Shown here one piece after another: positions 1 through 5,540 of a DNA stretch of 8,559 nucleotides (positions are counted from its first letter, which is position 1; each line of letters starts with the position of its first letter). The stretch is taken from NCBI GenBank assembly GCA_021850405.1, contig JAJZMA010000261.1, forward strand, positions 1 through 8,559, read 5' to 3'. Source of the DNA: a bacterium (GTDB taxonomy: Bacteria; Chloroflexota; Dormibacteria; Aeolococcales; Aeolococcaceae). The notes beneath the pieces were generated by a model. It was not told the origin of the DNA. It was given only the letters and a program-made list of their open reading frames with translations, and made no database searches. Position numbers and translations under genes: made by a program.

Positions 1-5
1 TGTTA

Positions 6-56
6 GTCCCTTCCCCCCGGACCCCCTATCCCGTTTTCTACTGCTGTCTACCGACA
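6..56 (-). repeat. Dispersed leader-like repeat, copy A
   Basis: This segment aligns with 4387-4438 over about 50 bases with a few small indels. Shared blocks, in plus-strand order, are a C-rich stretch, ACCCC, ATCCCG, TTCTA, CTGCT and TACCGACA. In copy B the segment lies immediately 5' of the broken ferredoxin gene on the minus strand and supplies its purine-rich Shine-Dalgarno area. By analogy, copy A could be the leader of a similar minus-strand gene whose start would fall just outside the left edge, or it could be part of a mobile-element end. The similarity is seen directly; its function is inference. Confidence 0.5.
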
Positions 57-101
57 CTTTCACTGAACAGTTAGCTACCGACAGAATCACTGAACTACCA
101 C
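48..101. repeat. Two tandem copies of a 27-bp repeat
   Basis: Two direct copies with a period of 27 bases, 48-74 and 75-101. Each starts CTACCGACA, continues with four variable bases (CTTT or GAAT), then CACTGAAC. That gives 17 identical bases per unit outside the variable stretch. On the minus strand the unit reads GTTCAGTG, spacer, TGTCGGTAG. Such short tandem units are seen at insertion-sequence ends that carry several transposase-binding sites (IS21-type elements are one known example) and also in tandem operators. No transposase gene is visible in the window, so the assignment is open. Confidence 0.6.
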
Positions 102-154
102 AACAATGCGCTGCACGCTAATTGAACAGAGCGCAAGACCCTTGCAATTCACAC

Positions 155-185
155 CCTGTGGCTGGGAATCAGGAGGTACCACAGG
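155..185 (-). terminator. Weak hairpin downstream of the L,D-transpeptidase gene
   Basis: CCTGTGG (155-161) pairs perfectly with CCACAGG (179-185) around a 17-base loop. It lies 80 bases past the transpeptidase stop codon on the minus strand. There is no T-tract on the exit side, so it is only a weak candidate for a transcript end. The rest of 102-264 shows no gene or RNA that I can recognise. Confidence 0.2.
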
Positions 186-264
186 TCGAGCGGGCTGCTC
201 ACCATCCCTGCCCGGAAGCAAACTCCTCCACGGAACAGCCGACTCTCATCCTGCCACCTGCAGC

Positions 265-1632
265 CTACGCCGAAATGATCACCGGAGTACCAAGTGGTGT
301 CCATCCATACGCCCAGCTCATTATCGGGGTAGGCGTCTGCACGCATCCATGGCTGGCATCTGGGCCATTCAGGCTGCCGGGCCCAAACTGGGAGGGTGGT
401 TCCCAGGGTGCGTCATGAATGTAGTAACCACCCACATCAAACTCCATCACCCAGTGCACCCAGCTTGGATAGTAGTAGAAGGGAGAGCCCAGGGGCCACG
501 GTGATATGAACTCGTATGGACTCTGCTTGTCAAATATGTGAAAAGTTCCAGTTGGGGTGCGAAGCTGGGCCATACCTGTGGTTACCGGAGTTGCTGCAAC
601 CTCACAGCCTTTGTCATAGAAGATCATCTCCTGCAGCGACAGGTTAATGGTGATTACCTTTCCACCACCAACCGGGTGATTACATACATTAGCCGCAAGA
701 TCAGCTGCCACCTGTGTTTTCAGTGCAGCGGCAGACTGTTCCACAGAGGTCAGCTGTGCCGCGGTGGAAGCTGCTGTAAGGGCTGCCTGAATAGCACCAT
801 AACGGGAAAGCTCAGATCCCCCTCCTGGCGTCCCCTCTGCGGCAGCCTGGTCGACAAGCGGCATCAGTGCCTGCACCACTGCGGTTGCCGTGCCATTCTG
901 GTCAATGAGCGTCTGCTCGCTTCCTACGGCGCTCTGCAGCTGGGCAGACAGAGCAGTACCAAGCCCTCCTGCAGCAAGCACTGACTTTAGCTGTGCTGCG
1001 AGCGAAGGCAGATTCCCGGTAGAAAGCCCCTCTGCCTGTGCCGTCGCAAGCACAGAATTGGCTTGCCCAAGCACGCCAGTGACACCCCCTGCCGCTGCCA
1101 GTCGGGCAGCTGCCGCAGCCTTTGCCGAGGCAACGGTATGCCGTGCTGCTGCGATGGTAGTATCCCAGCGCTCGCCCAGAAGGGAAAGCTGTCTTGGGGT
1201 GCCAGCCGCAGCCAGTTCTGACTGCCAGTCTGCTGTTGCTGTCACGTAATTACGGGGAAGCCAGCTGCTATTTGCCTTTTCGAACGAGTGCCAGGAGGCG
1301 AGCGCCGCCAGGTCCTGCCTCCTCGCAGTCTCATCCAGCTGTGTATAAATGGTTTGCGCCTTCACCTGGGTGGCATTCAGCATGCCGTCTGGCTGTGCAG
1401 TGATCCAGAGTGGAGACCACCAGGGAAGCTGCGCCTTATCCATCTGGTCCAGCAACGGCACAACCTGGGCCGGACTGGCTCCCTGGCTCTGGTCTCCAGT
1501 TAGCTGCTCGCGCACAAGGGTTGCATCCCTTGCCCACTGGGCGGAGCGGACTGACCCTATGCCTAGATCTGCGGCACCCGCGACCAGGAGTAGGCCAGCC
1601 AGGGAGAGCGCTACCAACCTGCCCTTATGCAT
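265..1632 (-). CDS. Membrane-anchored L,D-transpeptidase (YkuD domain)
   Basis: 455 residues. YkuD-family enzymes form or remodel 3-3 peptidoglycan cross-links, or attach proteins to peptidoglycan, through a cysteine acyl-enzyme outside the membrane. Residues 1-25 are a positively charged start plus a hydrophobic stretch, so a signal peptide or anchor. Residues about 30-315 are alanine-rich, helical and repeat-like, probably a stalk crossing the wall; I recognise no known domain there. The catalytic domain is about 325-455: H406 in YYIHDAPW, then SHGCVQTP with the nucleophile C430. The usual residue after HGC-V is Asn or Arg, and here it is Gln. Two further cysteines (C317, C343) flank the start of the domain and could form a disulfide. 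The ATG at 1632 is preceded by GAGGA nine bases upstream. The gene lies downstream of the hydrolase but probably has its own promoter in the AT-rich spacer. The family call is firm; the substrate is unknown. Confidence 0.9.
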   Translation of the reverse strand: MHKGRLVALSLAGLLLVAGAADLGIGSVRSAQWARDATLVREQLTGDQSQGASPAQVVPLLDQMDKAQLPWWSPLWITAQPDGMLNATQVKAQTIYTQLDETARRQDLAALASWHSFEKANSSWLPRNYVTATADWQSELAAAGTPRQLSLLGERWDTTIAAARHTVASAKAAAAARLAAAGGVTGVLGQANSVLATAQAEGLSTGNLPSLAAQLKSVLAAGGLGTALSAQLQSAVGSEQTLIDQNGTATAVVQALMPLVDQAAAEGTPGGGSELSRYGAIQAALTAASTAAQLTSVEQSAAALKTQVAADLAANVCNHPVGGGKVITINLSLQEMIFYDKGCEVAATPVTTGMAQLRTPTGTFHIFDKQSPYEFISPWPLGSPFYYYPSWVHWVMEFDVGGYYIHDAPWEPPSQFGPGSLNGPDASHGCVQTPTPIMSWAYGWTPLGTPVIISA

Positions 1633-1740
1633 TCACCGAGTCCTCAATAGTCAAAAACCCTGCCTTCCGGATATACCAGATCCATACACATATTTATACA
1701 CACTGGTAACGAAGATAACGGCCCAGACCCTGATCCAGTT
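1633..1740 (-). promoter_or_regulatory. AT-rich spacer with probable promoter of the L,D-transpeptidase gene
   Basis: This 108-base spacer is clearly more AT-rich than the flanking genes. On the minus strand it contains TATAAA (1698-1693) and an extended -10-like TGGTATATC (1678-1670). Neither has a convincing -35 hexamer at the usual spacing. The leader then carries GAGGA ahead of the ATG at 1632. Promoter function is inferred from composition and position. Confidence 0.35.
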
Positions 1741-2634
1741 TCAGACCGGAGCCGACAGCACCACCCCTCTGGCCTCCGCTTCGCCAAGGAAGGTCTCTAT
1801 CTGCCTGGCAGTCCAGCCTGGGTTCTCATGGAAAAACAGATGGCCTGCTCCCGGCTCTACTGCCAGGCGAGAGCCGGTGATCTGGTCCGCGAGCAGGCTT
1901 GCGTTCTCCACTGGAACGACCAGGTCCTGACCGCCATGCAGTACAAGAGTTGGGCACTGTATGCTCGCCAGTCCGGAAAACGGATCGGCAGCCCGTGCAG
2001 CATTGTACTGCGCTGAAAACGTAAGCCCGCGCACAGGGTGCGCAAGTCTCTCTGCCACGTGTGCTTCCAGCAGGTCTGGCTGCCCCAGCCGAAAACGCTC
2101 TGAATACAGGACCGTTGTCGCCCGCCGGTAAGCCTCCTCCGGGGTGTGCGCCCCACGCCCCCGCAACGCATCATCTATCTCATCCGGTGGGGCAACTCCA
2201 TGTGCATACCCTGGATGAGTGCACCCCAGAATGAGTGCGCTCACCATCCCGGGATGCCGGATGGCAGCATACTGGGCGACGAGCCCACCCATGGAGAAGC
2301 CAGCGACAACAGCCCGTGAGAGACCCATGGCACCAATGAGACGAGCAACGTCATCGCCCATCTCCTCCATCGAAAATACCTGGGGCAGGGGGGAAGAGGC
2401 TCCAATACCTCTGGAGGCCATCGCGATCAGCATAAAATCGCCTTCGAGATTTTTGAACAGGGTCGCAAACACAGCTGATGACGTTCCCAGTCCAGGGATA
2501 AAAAGCAGCGTCCGATCCATCCTGTTCCCAGAGACTGCAACCGACAGGTGGACATCTCCACCGATCTCCACATTCCGGATTTCCTGGATTCTCTGGCCCT
2601 TCTGGCTCCTGGCATCCACAGCGTCCAACCCCAT
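1741..2634 (-). CDS. Alpha/beta-fold hydrolase
   Basis: 297 residues, the usual size of a stand-alone alpha/beta hydrolase. The order of elements is canonical: oxyanion-hole region FIPGLGTSS (45-53), RGIGAS (75-80) in place of the common RGxGxS, nucleophile elbow GFSMGG with S114, a lid region about 140-220, HGGQD with acid D237, and GAGH with base H265. No signal peptide, so cytoplasmic. The fold is shared by esterases, enol-lactonases, haloperoxidase-like and C-C bond hydrolases, and the sequence does not decide among them. The ATG at 2634 has no Shine-Dalgarno; a TANNNT box 7 bases upstream would suit a leaderless mRNA. It is divergent to rsmE, with starts only 13 bases apart. The catalytic triad looks complete. 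The specific substrate is unknown. Confidence 0.88.
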   Translation of the reverse strand: MGLDAVDARSQKGQRIQEIRNVEIGGDVHLSVAVSGNRMDRTLLFIPGLGTSSAVFATLFKNLEGDFMLIAMASRGIGASSPLPQVFSMEEMGDDVARLIGAMGLSRAVVAGFSMGGLVAQYAAIRHPGMVSALILGCTHPGYAHGVAPPDEIDDALRGRGAHTPEEAYRRATTVLYSERFRLGQPDLLEAHVAERLAHPVRGLTFSAQYNAARAADPFSGLASIQCPTLVLHGGQDLVVPVENASLLADQITGSRLAVEPGAGHLFFHENPGWTARQIETFLGEAEARGVVLSAPV

Positions 2635-2647
2635 GGTTCATACTGTA
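2635..2647 (-). promoter_or_regulatory. Candidate -10 box for leaderless transcription of the hydrolase
   Basis: On the minus strand TACAGT (2647-2642) matches the TANNNT -10 pattern and is followed by 7 bases before the ATG at 2634. That spacing would place the transcription start at or next to the A of the start codon. No Shine-Dalgarno precedes this ATG. The -35 region, inside rsmE, is not recognisable. The divergent rsmE start is equally crowded, so its promoter must lie inside the hydrolase coding sequence. Confidence 0.3.
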
Positions 2648-3406
2648 ATGGCTTTGGCCCGCCTCCTGATTCCGCCCGATGCCCTGGAGCAAAACCAGAT
2701 TAATATCCGGGGGCGCGACGCACTCCACCTGGCTGGACCGCTCCGTATGCGGCCGGGCCAGAAGCTGCATGTTTATGCCAGCCACACCGGCACCGACTAC
2801 CTCATCTGCCTGACAGCCGTAGCGCCAGACCTGGTCCAGGGAGATATAGAAGAGGAAACAGCTAAGCCAGATCAGCTGGATCCCCAGCCAGTTGTCCTCC
2901 TCCAGGCCATCCTGCACTCAGACATGGAACTGACGGTGGCGGCAGCTACTGAGCTTGGGGTCGAGGAGATAATCCCCGTTCTGACAGGGAGAAGCCTTAC
3001 GTCTGCAACAGAGAAACGGCACAAGCAGGTCACCCGTTGGCAGAAGACTGCGGCAGATGCAGCAGCTACCAGCTGGCGCACCCACATCCCGGTGATACTG
3101 CCGGTTATGACCCTTGAAGAAGCGCTCAAGCGGCAGAGCCCTACCTCCATCATTGCCTGCCACGTCCACCCCGCCACCCGACCCCTGACAGAGACCGTTC
3201 CCGCCAGCGGCGCTATCTCTCTGGTGATTGGACCAGAGGGAGGGCTCGCTCCACCGGACGTTGCGCTGCTCGAGAAATATGGGGCAGCATTTTCCCATCT
3301 TGGAAACCGCCCCATGCGAGCCAGGGTTGCGGCCCCACTGGCTCTAGCCCTGGTTCGGCAGGTTACCGGGGGATGGAAAGAAGCGCCAGAGGAGCTGGAG
3401 GACTAG
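2648..3406 (+). CDS. rsmE: RsmE-family 16S rRNA (uracil1498-N3)-methyltransferase, divergent
   Basis: 252 residues, close to the usual RsmE length. RsmE methylates N3 of U1498 in 16S rRNA with S-adenosylmethionine. An N-terminal PUA-like part (1-60, with ALHLAGPLRMRPGQ at 25-38) precedes a C-terminal SPOUT knot: TELGVEEIIP (101-110), VIGPEGG (193-199) and LGNRPMR (218-224). It is unusually divergent. The usual LRTETA loop reads MRARVA (223-228), the ERS after the ELGV strand is GRS, and the EAxxQxxR helix reads DAAATSWR. ATG 2648 is preferred because MALARLLIP matches the family start; ATG 2633 would overlap the divergent hydrolase. No clear Shine-Dalgarno. The rsmE-HIT order matches the conserved dnaJ-rsmE-HIT-phoH neighbourhood of related phyla, though dnaJ and phoH are not beside it here. 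Confidence 0.85.
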   Translation: MALARLLIPPDALEQNQINIRGRDALHLAGPLRMRPGQKLHVYASHTGTDYLICLTAVAPDLVQGDIEEETAKPDQLDPQPVVLLQAILHSDMELTVAAATELGVEEIIPVLTGRSLTSATEKRHKQVTRWQKTAADAAATSWRTHIPVILPVMTLEEALKRQSPTSIIACHVHPATRPLTETVPASGAISLVIGPEGGLAPPDVALLEKYGAAFSHLGNRPMRARVAAPLALALVRQVTGGWKEAPEELED

Positions 3407-3411
3407 GACAG

Positions 3412-3437
3412 ACCCGGGCAAGTGCACTTGCCCGGGT
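3412..3437. terminator. Perfect 26-base palindrome after rsmE
   Basis: The arm ACCCGGGCAAGTG is followed directly by its exact reverse complement, with no unpaired centre. In RNA it would fold as an 11-bp GC-rich stem with a TGCA loop. It begins 5 bases after the rsmE stop codon. No T-tract follows, so it may be a GC-type terminator, a 3'-end stabiliser or a dyad protein-binding site. Confidence 0.5.
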
Positions 3438-3465
3438 GCCTCCCCGATAACCTGATGAATACAGT

Positions 3466-3488
3466 CCGCCATCCATGGCGGAAGTTTT
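3466..3488 (+). terminator. Hairpin with T-tract between rsmE and the HIT gene
   Basis: CCGCCA pairs with TGGCGG around a TCCA loop (3466-3481). It is followed by AAG and TTTT (3485-3488). This is a short classical intrinsic-terminator layout, about 60 bases past the rsmE stop and in tandem with the larger palindrome. It implies that the HIT gene has its own promoter in 3489-3574, where I cannot pick out clear hexamers. Confidence 0.4.
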
Positions 3489-3574
3489 ACTCTAGAAAGA
3501 AGTGATGTTACAGCTACCAGAGCCACCCGACCAGAGGCACACGACAGGGCGCTGCGAAGACATGGGAAGCTACC

Positions 3575-3916
3575 GTGTCAGCTGACTGTATTTTCTGTTC
3601 CATCGTGGGTGGACAGCTTCCTGCAACAGTCCGGTATGAGGATGAAAGGCTCCTTGCCATAGAGGATCGAAATCCAGCAGCACCCACCCACCTGCTCCTC
3701 ATCACCAAAGAGCACTTTACCTCGCTAAATACGCTGACAGATACAGCCGCATGGGCTGCCTTTCTGCCAGCAGTGCAGCAGCTGGCGGCAGACACAGACA
3801 GCGCAAGGGGGGGCTACAGGCTGGTAATCAACACTGGAGAAAACGGTGGCCAGACAGTGGGACACCTCCACATGCACTTTCTGGCCAGCCGCCGCCTGAC
3901 CTGGCCACCTGGATAG
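3575..3916 (+). CDS. HIT/HINT-family nucleotide hydrolase
   Basis: 113 residues, the standard size for a HINT-type protein. These enzymes hydrolyse purine nucleoside phosphoramidates and aminoacyl-AMP through a histidine triad. CIFCSIVGGQLPA (5-17) carries the CxxC seen near the N-terminus of many members. NTGENGGQTVGHLHMHFL (about 86-103) holds the histidine triad HLHMH, and the end LTWPPG is typical for the family. No signal peptide; cytosolic. The start is GTG at 3575, supported by GGGAAG five bases upstream and by the conserved MSADCIFC opening. It follows rsmE on the same strand with a 168-base spacer containing terminator-like hairpins, so it is probably transcribed separately. All residues expected of an active enzyme are present. 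Confidence 0.93.
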   Translation: MSADCIFCSIVGGQLPATVRYEDERLLAIEDRNPAAPTHLLLITKEHFTSLNTLTDTAAWAAFLPAVQQLAADTDSARGGYRLVINTGENGGQTVGHLHMHFLASRRLTWPPG

Positions 3917-4172
3917 CCGCGCCGCGACTGCAATGATGCGGAAGGATCCGCGATGGTCCGGCGGCCCAAACAACCGCCCCTCTGGATGGCCTCGAGCCTA
4001 TCCCTCCGCGATGTAGTCCTGGCTGGCGTTTCCTGCCCGAGCGCACACTTTGGCACACAACTCAATTGCAGCCAGGAACACCACACCCTGCGGCAGCTCT
4101 CGAGAAACTGGATCCTGTGCCTTGCCCTGCCATACAGAATCAACCGTGTAGAGCGACCGCGGCGATAGTGTG
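3917..4172. other. Non-coding stretch between the HIT gene and the broken ferredoxin
   Basis: I find no supported gene or RNA here. Long open frames exist on both strands but resemble no family and lack ribosome-binding sites. One of them is the out-of-frame run-on of the broken ferredoxin. A small hairpin, GCGGA AGGA TCCGC (3938-3951), lies 22 bases past the HIT stop and could help end that transcript, but it lacks a T-tract. The stretch may be decayed sequence linked to the pseudogene. Confidence 0.4.
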
Positions 4173-4382
4173 TCACTCCCTGGTACTCCTCAATGAATAG
4201 CGCACGGCGTGGACAGGCTGCAACAAAGCGCTCTGATGCAAGGACGCTGTCTTCTCCTTCAACTGGCCGCGGATATACAACCAGATAACGCCAGCGATCC
4301 AGCGCAATAAACTGGGAGCGATGAGACAGCAGATCCCATAGCCACGGCACTGGGCCATGGCAACAACCAGGCGCCTGCGCAT
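4173..4382 (-). pseudogene. Frameshifted paralogue of the 3-cysteine ferredoxin
   Basis: This is a second copy of the ferredoxin gene at 5331-5540, alignable along its whole length and using the equivalent TGA stop. It opens MRRRLVVAMAQCRGYGIC, which gives the first two cluster cysteines (C12, C18). One base is missing near 4312, where the intact gene has AAGTTCATT and this copy has CAGTTTATT. In the shifted frame the match resumes: FIALDRW, then VAACPRRALFIEE with the third cysteine. One extra base near 4180 restores the original frame before the stop. The ORF actually translated is therefore still 69 codons, but its middle is scrambled and the third cysteine is lost. Good purine-rich Shine-Dalgarno sequence (GGAGGGGAGTGGAG) precedes the ATG, so it could still be translated. 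A dead gene is the simplest reading; a sequencing error would need two separate indels. Confidence 0.75.
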
Positions 4383-4386
4383 CTCC

Positions 4387-4438
4387 ACTCCCCTCCGCGA
4401 ACCCCATCCCGGTTCTACTACTGCTATATTTACCGACA
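4387..4438 (-). repeat. Dispersed leader-like repeat, copy B
   Basis: This is the partner of the segment at 6-56 and sits directly 5' of the broken ferredoxin on the minus strand. The similarity runs from the Shine-Dalgarno side through to TGTCGGTA at the far end, where it stops. The CACTGAAC tandem units seen at 48-101 are absent here. On the plus strand it contains TATATT (4425-4430), a possible -10 for the DUF4232 gene, without a good -35. Confidence 0.45.
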
Positions 4439-4502
4439 TCAGAGGCTACGTGGTCCCAAGAACAGGTACCTCTGTGAAGTAGAAGGGCTACTCAACAGTT
4501 CG

Positions 4503-4509
4503 AAGGAGG
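4503..4509 (+). promoter_or_regulatory. Strong Shine-Dalgarno for the DUF4232 lipoprotein
   Basis: AAGGAGG with a 6-base spacer to ATG 4516. It is the strongest ribosome-binding site in the window and fixes the start. A CAGAGG/CCTCTG inverted repeat (4440-4445 and 4469-4474) lies upstream and might be an operator, but it is short. Confidence 0.8.
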
Positions 4510-4515
4510 CGATCG

Positions 4516-5121
4516 ATGCGAAGCTGGCTTTCGGCTCTGACGGTAGCGGCACTGGGAATTCTCATGGCCGCCTGCGGGTCTGCAACCCCAGCGCATCACG
4601 CGCCAACCTCCCCGCCCACTCATGCGCCCAGTCCCAGTTCAACGTCATCTGTGGGTGTGACGGGCAGTGCCAGCGCCACCCCCAGTGCCGGCTCGGCGCT
4701 CACCAGCTGCACAACCAGCGGCCTCACTGCAGCCCTTGTTAATGCACAGGGCACCGCTGGCAGCGTCATCTACGACCTGAAGTTCACGAATGTGAGTTCC
4801 GGAAGCTGCACCCTGTTAGGCAACCCGGGAGTGTCCATGGTCACAGGTCCGGCTGGCGCCCAGGTCGGGGCGGCCGCCACCCTCGTCAACAGCGCGAGCG
4901 CAAGCACTGTGACCCTGTCGCCGGGACAGTCGGCTAGCGCGGTTCTGCAGATAGTAGAGGCGGGCAACTACCCGGCGTCATCCTGTGGCATGGAGAGCGT
5001 GGCCGGCCTGCGGGTGTACCCGCCCAGCCAAACGTCGGCAATCTTCATTCCGGCGAGCAGCCTGCAGGGTTGCCGCAATTCCAGCACCAAGCTCATGCAG
5101 GTTGGGCCGGTCCAGAGCTGA
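4516..5121 (+). CDS. DUF4232-domain lipoprotein
   Basis: 201 residues. The N-terminus is a lipoprotein signal peptide: Arg at 2, a hydrophobic run to residue 18, and lipobox LMAAC with the lipidated C20. Residues 21-63 are a Pro/Ser/Thr/Ala linker of low complexity. Residues about 64-197 form a DUF4232 domain: SCTTSGLTA, YDLKFTNVSSGSCTLLGNPGVS, then VTLSPGQSASAVLQIVEAGNYPASSCG and GLRVYPPSQTSAIFIP. Four domain cysteines probably form two disulfides, as in the family. Exported and anchored to the outer face of the membrane. DUF4232 proteins are common in Actinobacteriota and related phyla and have no settled function. The gene stands alone on the plus strand between two minus-strand ferredoxin copies and converges on the redox operon. 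No partner can be inferred from position. Confidence 0.88.
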   Translation: MRSWLSALTVAALGILMAACGSATPAHHAPTSPPTHAPSPSSTSSVGVTGSASATPSAGSALTSCTTSGLTAALVNAQGTAGSVIYDLKFTNVSSGSCTLLGNPGVSMVTGPAGAQVGAAATLVNSASASTVTLSPGQSASAVLQIVEAGNYPASSCGMESVAGLRVYPPSQTSAIFIPASSLQGCRNSSTKLMQVGPVQS

Positions 5122-5155
5122 GCCCGGCGTTCCAGAAGGCCCGCAATCCTGGTCA

Positions 5156-5176
5156 GGGAACAACGCTCCGGTTCCC
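5156..5176. terminator. Weak hairpin between convergent genes
   Basis: GGGAAC (5156-5161) pairs with GTTCCC (5171-5176) around a 9-base loop, in the 209-base gap between the DUF4232 gene and the convergent ferredoxin. It could serve as a terminator for either side, but no T-tract follows on either strand. I see nothing else in 5122-5330. Confidence 0.2.
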
Positions 5177-5330
5177 GCAATCGGCAGCGCAAATGCTCCT
5201 GAGTGCCAGCTGCTGCTACCACAAGCCTCCCTCTCAAGCTGGCGTTGAATGTGTACAGGTTGGCTCGTCCTGTCGGCTGGCGTAGTGCTGCGCCACCACC
5301 GTCCCAGAGGATTTCCCTGCCACCGCAGTG

Positions 5331-5540
5331 TCACTCCTTGCACTCCTGAATGAAGAGCGCACGGCGCGGACAGGCGGCAACAGCGCGCTCTGCCGCAAGG
5401 ATACTTGCTCTGCCTTCCATAGGCAGTGGATCCACAATCGGATACCCCCAGCGATCCAGCGCAATGAACTTGGGAGCGATGAGCGAGCAGATCCCATGCC
5501 CACGGCACTGCGCCATGACAACAACCAGGCGCCTGCTCAC
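5331..5540 (-). CDS. Small ferredoxin, three-cysteine [3Fe-4S] type
   Basis: 69 residues from GTG 5540. Ligand pattern C12-x5-C18 and C57-P58, with the conserved surroundings CRGHGIC, IAP, LDRWGYP (28-34) and AVAACPRRAL (53-62). Three cluster cysteines with the fourth position unfilled match [3Fe-4S] ferredoxins of the kind that accompany cytochrome P450s and flavoprotein dehydrogenases in actinobacteria. C67 near the end is extra and probably not a ligand. The start codon overlaps the stop of the NuoF-like gene (GTGA), with GAGAGAG 6-7 bases upstream; GTG 5546 is an alternative. It is the last gene of the operon and is probably translationally coupled. The likely role is to carry single electrons to or from the NuoF-like flavoprotein or the membrane haem b subunit. 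A decayed copy lies about 1 kb away. Confidence 0.85.
   Translation of the reverse strand: MSRRLVVVMAQCRGHGICSLIAPKFIALDRWGYPIVDPLPMEGRASILAAERAVAACPRRALFIQECKE

Noticed and set aside
106..504. Plus-strand open frames at the left end
   Set aside because: They are antisense to the L,D-transpeptidase C-terminus or in featureless sequence, without a Shine-Dalgarno or family resemblance.
2219..2647. Upstream extension of the rsmE reading frame by about 140 codons
   Set aside because: It lies antisense to the hydrolase, which has a complete catalytic triad. The RsmE homology begins at about residue 1 from ATG 2648.
3814..4407. 197-codon minus-strand open frame covering the second half of the broken ferredoxin
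   Set aside because: Only its N-terminal part (after the shift) matches ferredoxin. The rest runs through non-coding sequence and into the antisense of the HIT gene, so it is chance openness in GC-rich DNA.
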